Shown here piece by piece: positions 27,934-39,486 of a stretch of DNA of 64,000 nt. A program made the position numbers and the translations under genes. Position 1 is the stretch's first letter. Each line of letters opens with the position of its first letter. This stretch comes from Pseudomonadota bacterium. GTDB taxonomy: Bacteria > Pseudomonadota > Gammaproteobacteria > Steroidobacterales > Steroidobacteraceae. The notes beneath the pieces are model-generated. The model did not search any database. It saw only the letters and a program-made list of their open reading frames with translations, and was not told the origin of the DNA. The stretch spans positions 248,001-312,000 of the forward strand of contig JADIZR010000001.1 in the NCBI GenBank assembly GCA_016704655.1, written 5' to 3'.

Positions 27934-28719
27934 GCATCATCAACAACGTCTTCGCATTCGACATCGAGACGGTCCCCGACGTCGAGTTCGGCCGCCGGCT
28001 GCACGGGCTCGAAACCCTGACCGACAAGCAGGTCGGTTACGTCATGCACACGCGGCAGCGCGAGCAGACCGGCAATGAGTTCCTTTCGCTCGAGCAGCAG
28101 CGCGTCGTCGCAATTTCGATCGCGATGCGTTCAAGGGACGGCTTCAAGGTCTGGAGCCTCGGCGAGCCGGACTCGACTGAGGAGGAGCTGGTGCGCCGCT
28201 TCTTCGACGGCATCGAGCGCCTCGCGCCGACGCTGGTCAGCTGGAACGGTGCGGGGTTCGACCTGCCGGTGCTGCATTACCGCGCGCTGCGTCACAAGGT
28301 CCAGGCCCACCGCTACTGGGAGATGGGCGACATGGACCAGTCGTACAAGTGGAACAACTACGTCAGCCGCTTCCACTGGCGGCATGTCGACCTCATGGAC
28401 GTGCTCTCGGGGTTCCAAGGTCGCGGCCGCATCGGTCTCGACCAGATGTCACAGCTGCTCGGGTTCCCCGGCAAACTGGGCCTGTCGGGCGAGGGCGTCT
28501 GGGATGCGCACCTCCAGGGCCGCAGCGAGGACATCCGCAATTACTGCGAGACCGACGTCGTCAACACGTACCTGATCTACCTGCGCTTCGAGCTGATGCG
28601 CGGCCGCCTGACGCACGAGGAACACGAAAACGAGGTCGAGATCGTCCGCGCGGGGCTGCGGGAGCCGAGAGGCCGCACTTGCAGGATACCTGGACGCGTG
28701 GGCGAAATGCGGGAGCTGA
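27930..28719 (+). CDS. PolB-like 3'-5' exonuclease, with probable frameshift near the end
   Basis: The protein belongs to the PolB exonuclease-like family (DNA_pol_B_exo2). Exo motif I is NNVFAFDIETVPD, motif II SWNGAGFDLPVLHYRAL, and motif III DIRNYCETDVVNTYLIYLRF. Family members lack the polymerase domain and their substrate is unknown. Near 28665 the frame probably slips. The shifted frame gives EAALAGYLDAWAKCGS and stops at 28719, matching the usual end of the family. The unshifted frame stops at 28730, overlapping the rlmD ATG, so both readings are possible. Confidence 0.8.
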
Positions 28720-28726
28720 CCGGACC

Positions 28727-30041
28727 ATGAAGCGTCTGCAGATGGCGCCTGAGGAGGCGGACATCGTCGACCTCACGCATGCGGCGGAGGGCGTTGCGCG
28801 CATCGACGGCAAGACCGTCTTCGTGGCCGATTCGCTGCCGGGGGAGCGGGTAGTGCTGCGGCGAACGCATCGCCAGCGCAAGCTCGACTATGCGATCACC
28901 GAACAGGTGCTGCGCGCCAGCCCGGACCGTGTGCAGCCGAAGTGTCCGCACTTCGGTCTCTGCGGGGGGTGCGCATTGCAGCACCTCGCGCCCGAAGCGC
29001 AGCTCGCGTTCAAGCAGTCGCAACTGATCGAGAACCTGTCGCGGCTCGGTGCGGTCCACGCCGAGCGCCTGCTCGAGCCGCTCCGTGGTCCGGTCTGGAA
29101 TTACCGCAGGCGCGCGCGCCTCGGCATCAAGCTCGTGCCACGGAAGGGCAAGGTGCTGGTCGGTTTTCGCGAGCGTTCGTCCCCGTACGTGGCCGACCTG
29201 CGCGAATGCCACGTGCTGGTCGAGCCGGTCGGTGCGTTGATCACGCCGCTTGGGCAGATGGTCGAGAGCCTGACCATCGCCAGCCGGGTGCCCCAGGCCG
29301 AGGTTGCGGTGTCGGACGACGTCGTGGCACTCGTGCTGCGGGTACTCGACCCGCCGGCGCCGACCGACCTCGAACGGATGGCGGCGTTCGAGCGCGAGTT
29401 CTCCGTCCGCATCTACCTGCAACCCGGTGGCCCGGATACGATCGTGCCGCTCGATCCATCGCGCCCGCCGGCGCCGCTCAGCTATCGCCTGCCGGAGCAC
29501 GACATCGCGATCGAGTTCCAGCCGACCGACTTCATGCAGATCAACGGGGCGCTGAATCAGGCCATGGTTGCGCTTGCGCTCGACCTGCTGGCACCGCAGG
29601 CGGGCGACGGTGCTCGACCTGTTCTGCGGCCTCGGCAATTTCTCGCTGCCGCTCGCCCGGCGCACCGGCCAGGTCGTGGCGGTCGAAGGTGATGCGGGGC
29701 TGGTGCAGCGGGCACGCGGCAATGCCGGGCGCAATGGCATCACCAACGTCGAGTTCCACGTGGCCGACCTGTTCAAGGACGTGGCGGGCCTGCCCTGGAC
29801 GCAACGGCCTTATGACAGCGTGCTGCTCGATCCGCCGCGAGCCGGGGCCAGGGAGATCCTGCCGGTCGTCGCCGGCAGCGGCGCCGGGCGCGTCGTGTAT
29901 ATTTCCTGCCATTCGGGCAGTCTCGCGCGCGATGCGGGCCTGCTCGTCCGGGAGCATGGCTTCCGGCTGACGGCGGCGGGTGTCATGGACATGTTCCCGC
30001 ACACGACGCACGTCGAGGCGATGGCAGTGTTCGACCGGTGA
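28727..30041 (+). CDS. rlmD: 23S rRNA (uracil(1939)-C(5))-methyltransferase, with frameshift
   Basis: RlmD (RumA) methylates U1939 of 23S rRNA. The N-terminal TRAM domain (EADIVDLTHAAEGVARIDGK) precedes the [4Fe-4S] cysteines CPHFGLCGGCALQH and the long conserved FQPTDFMQINGALNQAM. The frame breaks near 29610 and the next frame resumes with VLDLFCGLGNFSLPLARRTG (SAM motif I), the DPPRAG box, and VYISCHSGSLARDAG in place of the usual SCNP with the catalytic cysteine retained. One extra base explains it. The total length is about 437 residues, normal. Confidence 0.92.
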
Positions 30042-30080
30042 GGACCGCATGACGCACGGCAGTGCACCTGGAGTGACGCG

Positions 30081-31124
30081 ATGACGCTCGGCCCGCTGAT
30101 GGTCGACGTCGCCGGCTGCGAACTGACCGCCGAGGACCGGTGCGTCCTGTCGCACCCGCTGGTGGGCGCCGTCATCCTGTTCACGCGCAATTTCGACAGC
30201 TACCCACAACTGGAAGCGCTGGTCCGGGAGATCCGGGCCGTTCGAGTGCCGTCCTTGCTGGTCACCGTGGATCATGAAGGCGGTCGCGTACAGCGCTTCC
30301 GGCAGGAATTCACGGTGCTGCCAGCGCAGCGCGCGATCGGCCATGCGTACGATCTCAACCCCGAGGCCGGCCGCCGTCTGGCGTGGCAGTGCGGCTGGCT
30401 GCTCGCAGCCGAGTTGCGCTCGATCGGCATTGACCTGAGTTTCGCGCCGTGCATCGACCTCGATTACGGTGTCAGCGAAGTGATCGGTGACCGTGCGTAT
30501 CACCGCGATCCCGAGGTGGTGTCTCGTCTCGCTGTCGCCTGCATGCAGGGCATGCGCACGGCTGGCATGGCCGCCACGGCGAAGCACTTCCCGGGCCACG
30601 GTGCCGTCGTCGCTGACTCGCACAAGGCGCTGCCGATCGACCGTCGGCCGTTGACCGAGCTCACCGACGAGTTGTTACCCTACCGGCGCATGATCGCGAA
30701 CGGCCTGACGTCGGTGATGGTCGCGCACGTGCTGTTCCCTGAGGTCGATGAAGCGCCCGCGGGTTTCTCGGCGCGCTGGATCCAGCAGGAACTGCGCTGG
30801 GGTCTCGGCTTCACTGGCGCGGTCTTCTCGGACGATCTCAGCATGGGGGGCGCGGCGTTTGCGGGCACCGTTCCCGAGCGTGCTCGCCGCGCGATCGGTG
30901 CGGGCTGTGACCTGCTGCCGATCTGCAACGACCGTCCTGCCGTGCTTGCCACGCTCACTGAACTCGAAGGCGCGGCAGATCCGCTCAGCCAGGTGCGCCT
31001 CGTCCGGCTGCACGGCCGGCCGATGCCGGCCCGCGAACAACTGCGCAAGACGGCGCAATGGGCCGAATGCCAGCGGGCGATCGACCACTGCCGTGACGCG
31101 CCAAGCCTGCAACTGAACGCCTGA
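30081..31124 (+). CDS. nagZ: beta-N-acetylglucosaminidase NagZ
   Basis: NagZ removes N-acetylglucosamine from anhydromuropeptides during cell-wall recycling in the cytoplasm. The 347-residue glycoside hydrolase family 3 protein shows VTVDHEGGRVQRFR, the catalytic-histidine loop AKHFPGHG, and the nucleophile aspartate in FSDDLSMGG. No signal peptide is seen, as expected. Anhydromuropeptide release can induce ampC-type beta-lactamases in other species, but no such gene is in the window. Confidence 0.95.
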   Translation: MTLGPLMVDVAGCELTAEDRCVLSHPLVGAVILFTRNFDSYPQLEALVREIRAVRVPSLLVTVDHEGGRVQRFRQEFTVLPAQRAIGHAYDLNPEAGRRLAWQCGWLLAAELRSIGIDLSFAPCIDLDYGVSEVIGDRAYHRDPEVVSRLAVACMQGMRTAGMAATAKHFPGHGAVVADSHKALPIDRRPLTELTDELLPYRRMIANGLTSVMVAHVLFPEVDEAPAGFSARWIQQELRWGLGFTGAVFSDDLSMGGAAFAGTVPERARRAIGAGCDLLPICNDRPAVLATLTELEGAADPLSQVRLVRLHGRPMPAREQLRKTAQWAECQRAIDHCRDAPSLQLNA

Positions 31125-31158
31125 CGACAAACCGGGGGCGCGGGGGAGTTCCAGAACG

Positions 31159-32037
31159 ATGAATGACGCAGCGACCGTGACGACGACCAGCGACGCGCAA
31201 CTGCTCGGCGAGGTGCTGCGGCACGCGCTCGACGGCATTGCCGTCGTCGAAACCAGCGACGGGATCATGAAGGTTGCGTACGGCAATGCGACGCTCGCCG
31301 CGTTGTTGCGCCGTTCGGAAGAATGGGTGGCCGGACACCGGCTCGAGGACGTCGAAGTCGAAGCTCCCGCGGATCCCAACCTGACCAACGCGGGCGTCGG
31401 TTCCCGCGTCCGGCTGAAGCGCGTCGACGGTACGCTGGTCGACTGCGAACGCTGGGCCGTGATGCTGTCCGGTGGACGGATGGTGCTCTATTACCGCCCC
31501 GTGCCGCGCAACTCGCCGGGCGCGCTCGCCGCGGCGCTCGAGCGCTCCAGCGGCGTCAGCACCGAAGAACAATTGCTCGAGATGCTCGTGCGCGACTGGT
31601 CGATCGGACAGCGTGACGGGCGCAGCGTCACGCTGATGCACTTCGAGATCGATTCCTGGGCCGACTACCTGGAAATATTCGGCCGCGGCGCCAGCGACAA
31701 CGTGCTGCGGCAGGTCGGACGGACCATCGCCTCCGTGATGAAGCGCGCCAGCGACGTGGTCGCACGTTCGGGCCAGGGCGGGTTCCTCGTGCTCGGGGTC
31801 TCGATGGAGGCCGATGCCGCGCTGCATTTTGCCGACCAGATAGTCTCGCGCATCCGCTCGCTCTCGATCCACCACCCGCGCTCCGTGACGGGCAAGTTCC
31901 TCACCGTGAGTGCGGGCGTGGTGACTGCGAAGCCGCCGCGCGGGGCGACTCACGCGACGATGCTGGGGGCGACCCAGGTCGCCGTGGGCGAGGCGACCGC
32001 GAGCGGTGGTAATCGTGCCATCCGCGGGGAAATCTGA
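31159..32037 (+). CDS. PAS-like/degenerate GGDEF domain protein
   Basis: The 292-residue protein has an N-terminal PAS-like half (LRHALDGIAVVETSDGIMKV, ALLRRSEEWVAGHRL) and a C-terminal half with GGDEF-domain structure. VTLMHFEIDSWADYLEIFGR, ASDNVLRQVGRTI and a late LTVSAGVVTA are in family order. The signature GGDEF is replaced by GQGGF in VVARSGQGGFLVLG, so it is unlikely to make cyclic di-GMP. Such proteins often bind nucleotides or act as scaffolds. It lies between nagZ and mfd, with no obvious partner. Confidence 0.7.
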   Translation: MNDAATVTTTSDAQLLGEVLRHALDGIAVVETSDGIMKVAYGNATLAALLRRSEEWVAGHRLEDVEVEAPADPNLTNAGVGSRVRLKRVDGTLVDCERWAVMLSGGRMVLYYRPVPRNSPGALAAALERSSGVSTEEQLLEMLVRDWSIGQRDGRSVTLMHFEIDSWADYLEIFGRGASDNVLRQVGRTIASVMKRASDVVARSGQGGFLVLGVSMEADAALHFADQIVSRIRSLSIHHPRSVTGKFLTVSAGVVTAKPPRGATHATMLGATQVAVGEATASGGNRAIRGEI

Positions 32038-32065
32038 ACGCCAGGCCTCAGGTCGGCAGGGCGCG

Positions 32066-35000
32066 TTACGCGCGAAGGCGCAGCTCGAGGCGCGAGCCAG
32101 CCGTCTGGGCGGCGAGAACGACGCTCTTCACGGGGTCGTCCCGCTTGCCCGACACGCGGATCCTCTTCGCGCCCGTCAGACGCGCATCGCCCGGTTCCTC
32201 TGCTTGGCACGCAGCAGGAGTGTCGAGCCGGCGCAGGCAGCGAGCCCGGGTCGAGCGGCGTCGCGTCGCCGAACGCCACTGAACCGCTGGCGGTGCCCAG
32301 GTCCATGCGCTCGATATCCAGCGGATTGGCCACCACGCGCAGTCGCGCGATGCGGAACAGGTTCTTCGCCGGGTCGGGCAGCGGGCCGAAACGATCCATC
32401 GTCTCGGCCTGCAGGTCGTCGAGCTCCATGACCGACTGCACCGACGAGATCCGCTTGTAGAGCACGAGCCGCGCGTGCACGTCGGGCAGGTAGCCTTCAG
32501 GCAGCAGTGACGGCACGTGCAGGTCGATCTCCGGCCCGTGGTGCAGCGGCTTTTCGAGGTCCAGCACCTTGCCGGACTGCATCGCCTTCACCGCGCGCTC
32601 GAGCAGCTCCATGTAGAGCGCGAACCCGATCTCCTGGATCTGGCCGCTCTGACCTTCGCCCAGCAGTTCGCCGGCGCCGCGGATTTCAAGGTCGTGCGTG
32701 GCGAGCACGAAACCCGCGCCCAGGTCTTCCAGTGATTCGATGGCTTCGAGCCGGCGTGCGGCATCGGCCGTCATGGCATTCTTCGGCGGCGTGATCAGGT
32801 ATGCGTAGGCCTGGTGATGCGAGCGGCCGACGCGACCGCGCAGCTGGTGCAGTTGCGCCAGGCCGAAACGGTCGGCGCGGTCGATGATGATTGTGTTCGC
32901 GGTCGGCACGTCGATGCCGCTCTCGATGATCGTCGTGCAGAGCAGCATGTTCGCGCGCTTGTGGTAGAAATCGAGCATCACCTGCTCGAGATCGCGTTCA
33001 CGCATCTGGCCGTGACCAATCACGATGCGTGCTTCCGGCACCAGCTCGGCCAGCTGCTGCGCCGTCTTCTCGATCGTCTCAATGCTGTTGTGGACGAAAT
33101 ATATCTGGCCACCGCGACGCAGCTCGCGCAGGCACGCCTCGCGCACGGTGGGGCCGCTCCATTCGGCTACGAACGTCTTGATCGAGAGTCGTGCGGCCGG
33201 CGGCGTGGTGATCAGCGAAAGGTCGCGCAGGCCGCCCAATGCCATGTTGAGCGTGCGCGGGATCGGCGTCGCCGTCAGCGTCAGCACGTCGACCTCGGCG
33301 CGCAGCGACTTCAGTCGCTCCTTGTCGCGCACGCCGAAGCGGTGTTCCTCGTCGATGATGACGAGCCCGAGATCCTTGAACTTGACGCCCGGCTGCAGCA
33401 GGCGGTGGGTGCCGACGACGATGTCCACCTTGCCTGAAGCCAGCCCGTCCAGCGCAGTCTTCGACTGCGCGCCCGCACGGAAGCGCGAGAGCAGTTCGAT
33501 CTTCACGGGCCAGTCCGCGAAGCGGTCGGCGAACGTCTCGAAGTGCTGCTGTGCGAGGAGTGTCGTCGGTACGAGGACCGCGACCTGCTTGCCGCCCTGG
33601 ACGGCGACGAACGCCGCGCGCAAGGCAACTTCGGTCTTGCCGAAGCCGACATCACCGCAGATCACACGGTCCATCGGCTTGCCGGAGCGCAGATCCTCGA
33701 TCACGGCTCGAATGGCGTTCAATTGATCGACGGTCTCCTCGAACGGGAATCGTGACTCGAAAGCGCGCACCTGCTGGTCGTCCACCCGGAAGGCGTGGCC
33801 CTCGCGTGCCGCCCGACGTGCGTAGACGTCGAGCAACTCCGCCGCCGCGTCACGAATCTTCGCCGCCGCGCGTGCGCGAGCCTTCGCCCATTGCTCGCCG
33901 CCGAGCTTGTGCAGCGGCGCGGACTCTGCGGGCGCGCCGGTATAGCGGCTGATTCGTTCGAGCGCCTGGACGGGCACGTAGAGCTTGTCGCCCTCGGCGT
34001 ATTCGAGCACCAGGAATTCGGCAGTCATGCCGCCCGCGTCCATCGTCGTCAGGCCGGTGTAGCGGCCGACGCCGTAATCTTCGTGCACGACCGGCGCGCC
34101 GGGACGCAGGTCCGCAAGCTGTTGAATGATCCTCGCGGGATCGCGGTCGGTACGCCGCCGCCGCCGTTCCTGGCGGGCACGCTCACCGAACAGCTGTTCC
34201 TCGGCGTAAATCGTGACCGCGGGCTCGCGCAGCGTGACGCCGGAGGCGAGCGGCGCGACGGTGAGCGCGATGCGCGCGTCCGAATCGAGGAACTCACGCC
34301 AGGTGCCGACGACCTTCGCCGTGATGGCGTAGGGCCGCAGCAGTTCGAGCAGCAACTCGCGCCGACCGGCCGATTCGGCGGCCAGCAGCACGCGTCCCTC
34401 GGTGAAGCGCAGCTGGTCCGCGAAGGCATGCAGCGTCTCTTCGCGGCGCTGGTCGATGCGGGCGGACGGTGCGGGTTCGGTCCGGAAGTCCACGACCGGC
34501 ACGGCCGGGGCGGGCTGCAACGAAATCGTCGCGGGCATGTCGACAAGCGCAGGCAGCAGCGGCGCCGCCCCCAGCAGGATGTGTGGCAACTCGGTCGTCG
34601 CGGCCAACCACTCGTCCACCGGAACGCAGATCTCGGCCGGATCGAGCACCGGATGCTCGATATCGTACCGTCGCTCCTCGAAGCGTTCGACCAGCGAATG
34701 CCAGGCATCGCGCAGTCCTGCGTCATGCTCGGACGGCAGGATCACTGTGGCGCTCGCGGGCAGGTAGTCGAGCAGAGTGGCGGTACAGTCGAAGAACAGC
34801 GGCAGGTAGTACTCGATGCCAGCCGGCGCGAGACCCTCGCCGACGTCGCGATAGAGCGGCATGCGCGTCAGGTCGCCCTCGAAGCGCGTGCGGAAACGGC
34901 GCCGGAAGTCCTTGATCGCGTCGGATGACAGGCTGAATTCACGGGCCGGCAGCAGGTCGAGCCGTGGCAGTTTCTCGAGCGAGCGCTGCGATTCGGCGTC

Positions 35001-35591
35001 GAAGCTGCGGATGCTTTCGATGACGTCGTCGAACAGGTCGATCCGCAGCGGCGATTCGCTGCCCATCGGAAACACGTCGAACAGTGAGCCGCGGATGGCG
35101 AAATCGCCGGGCTCACCCACCTGCGGCACGCTGGCGTAGCCGGCGCTCGTGAGGCGCAGGCGGAACTGCTCGAGATCCAGCGCCTCGCCGGCCTTGAGAC
35201 TGAGCGCATGGCCGTCAATGAACGTGCGGGGCGGCAGGCGCTGCAGGGCCGTCTGCAGGTCGACGATGACGATGCCGCGTTGCAGCGCGGGCAGTCGCGC
35301 CATCGTGCGCAGGCGCTGCGAAATGATGTCGGGGTGCGGCGAGAACTGGTCGTACGGCAGCGTCTCGTAACCGGGGAAGCCGTAGACAGGGACGGCGCCC
35401 GCGCAGAAAAACGCAAGCTCTTCTTCCATGCGCGCGGCCGTCGCGGCGTCGTTCGTCACCAGCAGGACCGGGCCGGATGCCTGCGTGGCCGCTCGCGCAA
35501 CCTGCAGGGCCGTGGCGGCCCCGGTCAGGCCGATCCAGCGCAGGCTGGGATGTTGTTTCGTGGGCAGCAGGGCGGGTGGGTCGACGGGCAT
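32066..35591 (-). CDS. mfd: transcription-repair coupling factor Mfd, with frameshift near the 3' end
   Basis: Mfd displaces stalled RNA polymerase at DNA lesions and recruits UvrA. The approximately 1,174-residue product has the UvrB-like N-terminus (YGFPGYETLPYDQFSPHPDI) and the RNA-polymerase-interacting CarD-like domain (GAPVVHEDYGVGRYTGLTTM). Walker A is CGDVGFGKTEVALRAAF, motif II is IIDEEHRFGVRDKERLK, and the C-terminal TRCF domain has PEGYLPDVHARLVLYKR. Near 32237 the frame is lost. The neighbouring frame gives GDARLTGAKRIRVSG and VVLAAQTAGSRLELRLRA, then TAA at 32066. One extra base explains it. The start MPVDPPALLP (35591) is preferred. Confidence 0.93.
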
Positions 35592-35702
35592 CGGATTCCA
35601 GCGGGCAAAAGGCGACGATCTCCCGCGCCGGGACGCGGCAGAGATTCGCAAGGAACGTCGACGGGGTTGCGGCCCGCCCTTGGCCCGGCGCGCAGGCCGG
35701 AC

Positions 35703-35723
35703 GCCCCCGCTTCAGGCGGGGGC
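35703..35723 (-). terminator. GC-rich hairpin downstream of the small secreted-protein gene
   Basis: A perfect 8-bp stem GCCCCCGC/GCGGGGGC with a 5-base loop lies 24 bases after the stop of the 35747-36034 gene and upstream of mfd. There is no T-run, so it could act as a weak terminator or as an mRNA-stability hairpin. Confidence 0.5.
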
Positions 35724-35746
35724 GGCGGTAATTCTAGCGGTTCGGC

Positions 35747-36034
35747 TCAGCGGCGGAGAGTGACGGCGTGTACGACGTGGTCGTACTCGAAGAAAACGAT
35801 CTTGTCCGCGTAGACCCACCGTGTGATCGGTGGCTGTCCGATCGCGGCAAATCGCTCGGTCGGCGCGCCGAACTGGCGTTCGACCTGGGCCATCGTCTGG
35901 CCACGGCCAGGCGTTGCCACCGCGGTCGCAGCCGCAGGCGGATTCGCCATGTCGAGGGTCTGGGCGGGCAGGGCCGGCGCTGTCGCAAGTCCGGCCAGGC
36001 AGAGGCTGATTGCCGTAAATTTTTGCTTGCGCAT
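35747..36034 (-). CDS. small secreted protein of unknown function
   Basis: This 95-residue product has a clear signal peptide (KFTAISLCLAGLATAPALPAQ). A short mature part follows, containing GQTMAQVERQFGAPTERFAA and RWVYADKIVFFEYDHVVHAV. The pattern (G-x-T-x-x-x-V-x-x-x-F-G-x-P, then a tyrosine-rich strand) resembles BamE/SmpA-like periplasmic folds. No enzymatic motif is seen. It is divergent from the lolC-type gene, with a 174-base gap holding nothing else recognised. Confidence 0.55.
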   Translation of the reverse strand: MRKQKFTAISLCLAGLATAPALPAQTLDMANPPAAATAVATPGRGQTMAQVERQFGAPTERFAAIGQPPITRWVYADKIVFFEYDHVVHAVTLRR

Positions 36035-36208
36035 GCTTCCGTGTCTCCGATGAGGCCCACCGAACTATAACATTCGACGTGCCGGAGCCAGAGCGTCGCG
36101 GCCTAATTCCTTGTTCCAGTTCACTATCTGGCTCAGCGGGAAACGTGCAAAGCCAGCCTGCGCCGGGTAGCCTTGCGGCCTCCCGCCCCACGCGAGCCTT
36201 GATTCACG

Positions 36209-37459
36209 GTGTTCCACCCGCTGCCCGTCTTCGTTGGCCTGCGTTACGTCCGCACCCGCAGGCAGGGCTTTTTCGTCTCGTTCATCTCCTGGATATCGAT
36301 GGCCGGGGTGTGCCTCGGCGTCGCGGCGCTGATTACCATCATTTCGGTCATGAACGGCTTCGAGGGCGAGCTGCGCAACCGGCTGGTTTCGCTCACGGCG
36401 CACGCCACCGTGTCTGGCCCGCCCGAGCGGCTGGCGAACTGGCAGGCGGTCACAGACAGTATTCGCACCGTGCCGGGCGTGGAGGGGGTCGCGCCTTTCG
36501 TGGACGTCCAGGCGATGCTGGGACGCACCGGCATGCTGGAACCGGTGCTGCTGCACGGCATCGATCCAGCGGCCGAAGCGAACGTATCGTCGATCGAGCA
36601 GAACCTGCTGCAAGGGAAGCTCAGCGACCTCGAGCCGCGCGCGCGCGGCATGGTCATCGGTCGCGTGCTCGCGTGGCAGATCGGTGCCGAAGTCGGTGAT
36701 GAACTCACCGTGATGGTGCCCGGCCGCGACATGCTCGCGGCGGGTGGCCGGCCGCTGCTGCAGACCTTCACCGTCACCGGGATCTTCGAAGTCGGGCTGC
36801 AGGATCACGACTCTGCGCTGGCCCTGGTGTCGCTCGCCGATGCTGCTGACTTGAGCGGCGCTGCCAATGCGACTCCCGCCGGACTGCGCATCCGCTTCGA
36901 CGATGTGATGAACGCTCCTGCGCGCGCCGCCGACCTGCGCCAGGCCGTCGGCGCAGGGCTGCAGGTCAAGGACTGGAGCGAGGAACACGCGGCGTACTTC
37001 CGGGCGATCCGCATCGAGAAGACGATGATGAGCCTGATCCTGCTGCTCGTCGTCGCGGTGGCTGCGTTCAACATCGTGGCTGCGCTGGTGATGGTGGTCA
37101 ATGAAAAGCGTTCCGACATCGCGATACTGCGCACGCTCGGCATGACCCCGCGCCGGGTGGTCGGCGTCTTTCTCACCCAGGGTCTCGTGATCGGCACCGT
37201 CGGCACGCTGTTCGGTCTGGTGCTGGGCGTGCTGGTCGCTGCCAACGTCGGCACCATCGTGCCCGTGCTCGAACGTGTGTTCCGCTTCCACGTGATGGAC
37301 CCGTCGGTCTACTACATCACACAGATTCCGTCGGAGCTCAGAGTCGGGCAGATCCTGACCATCACGCTGGTCGCGTTCACGCTCACGGTTGTCGCGACGA
37401 TCTATCCGGCGATCCGCGGCGCAGCCACCGAACCGGCCGAAGCACTGCGGTACGAATGA
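36209..37459 (+). CDS. lolC: lipoprotein-releasing system permease (LolC type)
   Basis: LolC/LolE form the inner-membrane part of the ABC machine that releases outer-membrane lipoproteins to LolA. The 416-residue product has an N-terminal segment VGLRYVRTRRQGFFVSFISW, then a membrane helix and a large periplasmic domain. A C-terminal set of three helices follows (LILLLVVAVAAFNIVAALVM, VVGVFLTQGLVIGTVGTLFG, LTVVATIYPAIRGAATEPAEAL). The GTG at 36209 is the probable start. It overlaps the second permease by four bases. Confidence 0.9.
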   Translation: MFHPLPVFVGLRYVRTRRQGFFVSFISWISMAGVCLGVAALITIISVMNGFEGELRNRLVSLTAHATVSGPPERLANWQAVTDSIRTVPGVEGVAPFVDVQAMLGRTGMLEPVLLHGIDPAAEANVSSIEQNLLQGKLSDLEPRARGMVIGRVLAWQIGAEVGDELTVMVPGRDMLAAGGRPLLQTFTVTGIFEVGLQDHDSALALVSLADAADLSGAANATPAGLRIRFDDVMNAPARAADLRQAVGAGLQVKDWSEEHAAYFRAIRIEKTMMSLILLLVVAVAAFNIVAALVMVVNEKRSDIAILRTLGMTPRRVVGVFLTQGLVIGTVGTLFGLVLGVLVAANVGTIVPVLERVFRFHVMDPSVYYITQIPSELRVGQILTITLVAFTLTVVATIYPAIRGAATEPAEALRYE

Positions 37460-38716
37460 ACGTGGCAGGGCGTGGCACTCCCTTCGAGCTCACGATCGGC
37501 CGGCGCTACCTGCGTTCGACCGGGAACCGCTTCCTGTCCTTCATCTCCCTGATCTCGATGGTGGGCGTGGCGATCGGCGTGGCGGTGCTGATCGTCGTGC
37601 TGTCGGTGATGAACGGATTCGAGCACGAACTGCGGTCACGCATCCTGAGCTTGACGTCGCACGCGACGTTGACGGCCTTCGGCGAGGGACTCGCCGGCTG
37701 GGAGGCGATGCGGGAAACAGCGCTCAGCAATCCGCGGGTGTCGGCAGCGGCGCCGTTCGTCGAAGCCGAAGCGCTGCTGATCGCCGATCTCGCCGCAGGT
37801 GCGTCGAGCGCAGCCTCCTTGCGTGGCATCGACCCGGCGCTGGAGGCCCAGGTTTCGGCGCTTGGCGAACGGCTGACCAGCGGATCGATGCAGTCGCTCC
37901 AGCCAGGCTCGTTCACCGTCCTGCTGGGCGAGGAACTGGCGAGCAAGCTTGGCGTCCGCCTCGGCGATGCCGTCGTCGTTGCCATCGCCAGGGGCAACGT
38001 GACGCCCGCCGGCGTGCTGCCGCGGCTGCGTCGTTTCAAGGTCGCGGGCACCTTCCGCTCCGGCATGGACGAGATTGACGCGACGCTCGCGGTGGTGCAC
38101 GTGGCCGATGCCGCGCGACTGCTGCGGCTGGGCGACAACGTGACGGGACTGCGCCTGGCGGTAAAAGACCCCTACGAGGCGCCACTCGCCGTGCGCGAAG
38201 TGGCCAACGAGCTCGGCGGCGGGCTCTACGTCGAGGACTGGACGCAGCGCAATGCGAACTTCTTCCGTTCGATCGAGCTGACCAAGCGCATGATGTTCTT
38301 CATCCTGCTGCTGGTCGTGGCGGTCGCGGCGTTCAACATCGTGTCGACGCTGGTGATGGCAGTCAAGGACAAGCAGCCGGACATCGCCATCCTGCGCACG
38401 ATCGGGGCGCGACCCTCGAGCATCCTGGCGATCTTCACGACCCAGGGCACCGTGATCGGCCTGCTCGGCACGCTCGGCGGCGTGGCGCTCGGCGTGCTGC
38501 TGGCGACGAACCTCGAGTCGATCGTGCACCGTCTCGAGCGGCTCTTCGGCGTCCATTTCATGGACGCGAGCGTTTACCTGATGAGCGACCTGCCGGCTCG
38601 CGTCGAGCCCGGCGACGTGCTCCTCATCGCGGGCACGGCGTTCGCGCTCTGTTGCCTGTCCACCCTGTATCCCGCGTGGCGCGCTGCGACCACCGATCCG
38701 GCGAGGGCCCTGCGCC

Positions 38717-38724
<8 letters not shown>
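37456..38724 (+). CDS. lolE: lipoprotein-releasing system permease (LolE type)
   Basis: This second permease has 422 residues with the same architecture as its neighbour: RRYLRSTGNRFLSFISLISM, a first helix, a periplasmic domain and three C-terminal helices ending in TLYPAWRAATTDPARALRH. Two different permeases plus one ATPase give the LolCDE stoichiometry. The order here is permease-permease-ATPase, unlike lolC-lolD-lolE in E. coli. Which copy is the true LolC equivalent cannot be settled by reading alone. Confidence 0.88.
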
Positions 38725-39400
<676 letters not shown>

Positions 39401-39486
39401 ATCGGGCTGAAGGCGCCGATTAGTCGCGTCGCCGGCGATGGCGGCCATCCGGCACGCTGACGTCCTTGCGGTCGGGACGTAGAACC

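Noticed and set aside
27570..28730. Genuine AcpS-exonuclease fusion protein.
   Set aside because: The joined frame arises only because of the acpS frame change. Both parts have their own start and stop (TGA/ATG overlap at 27930) in the corrected reading.
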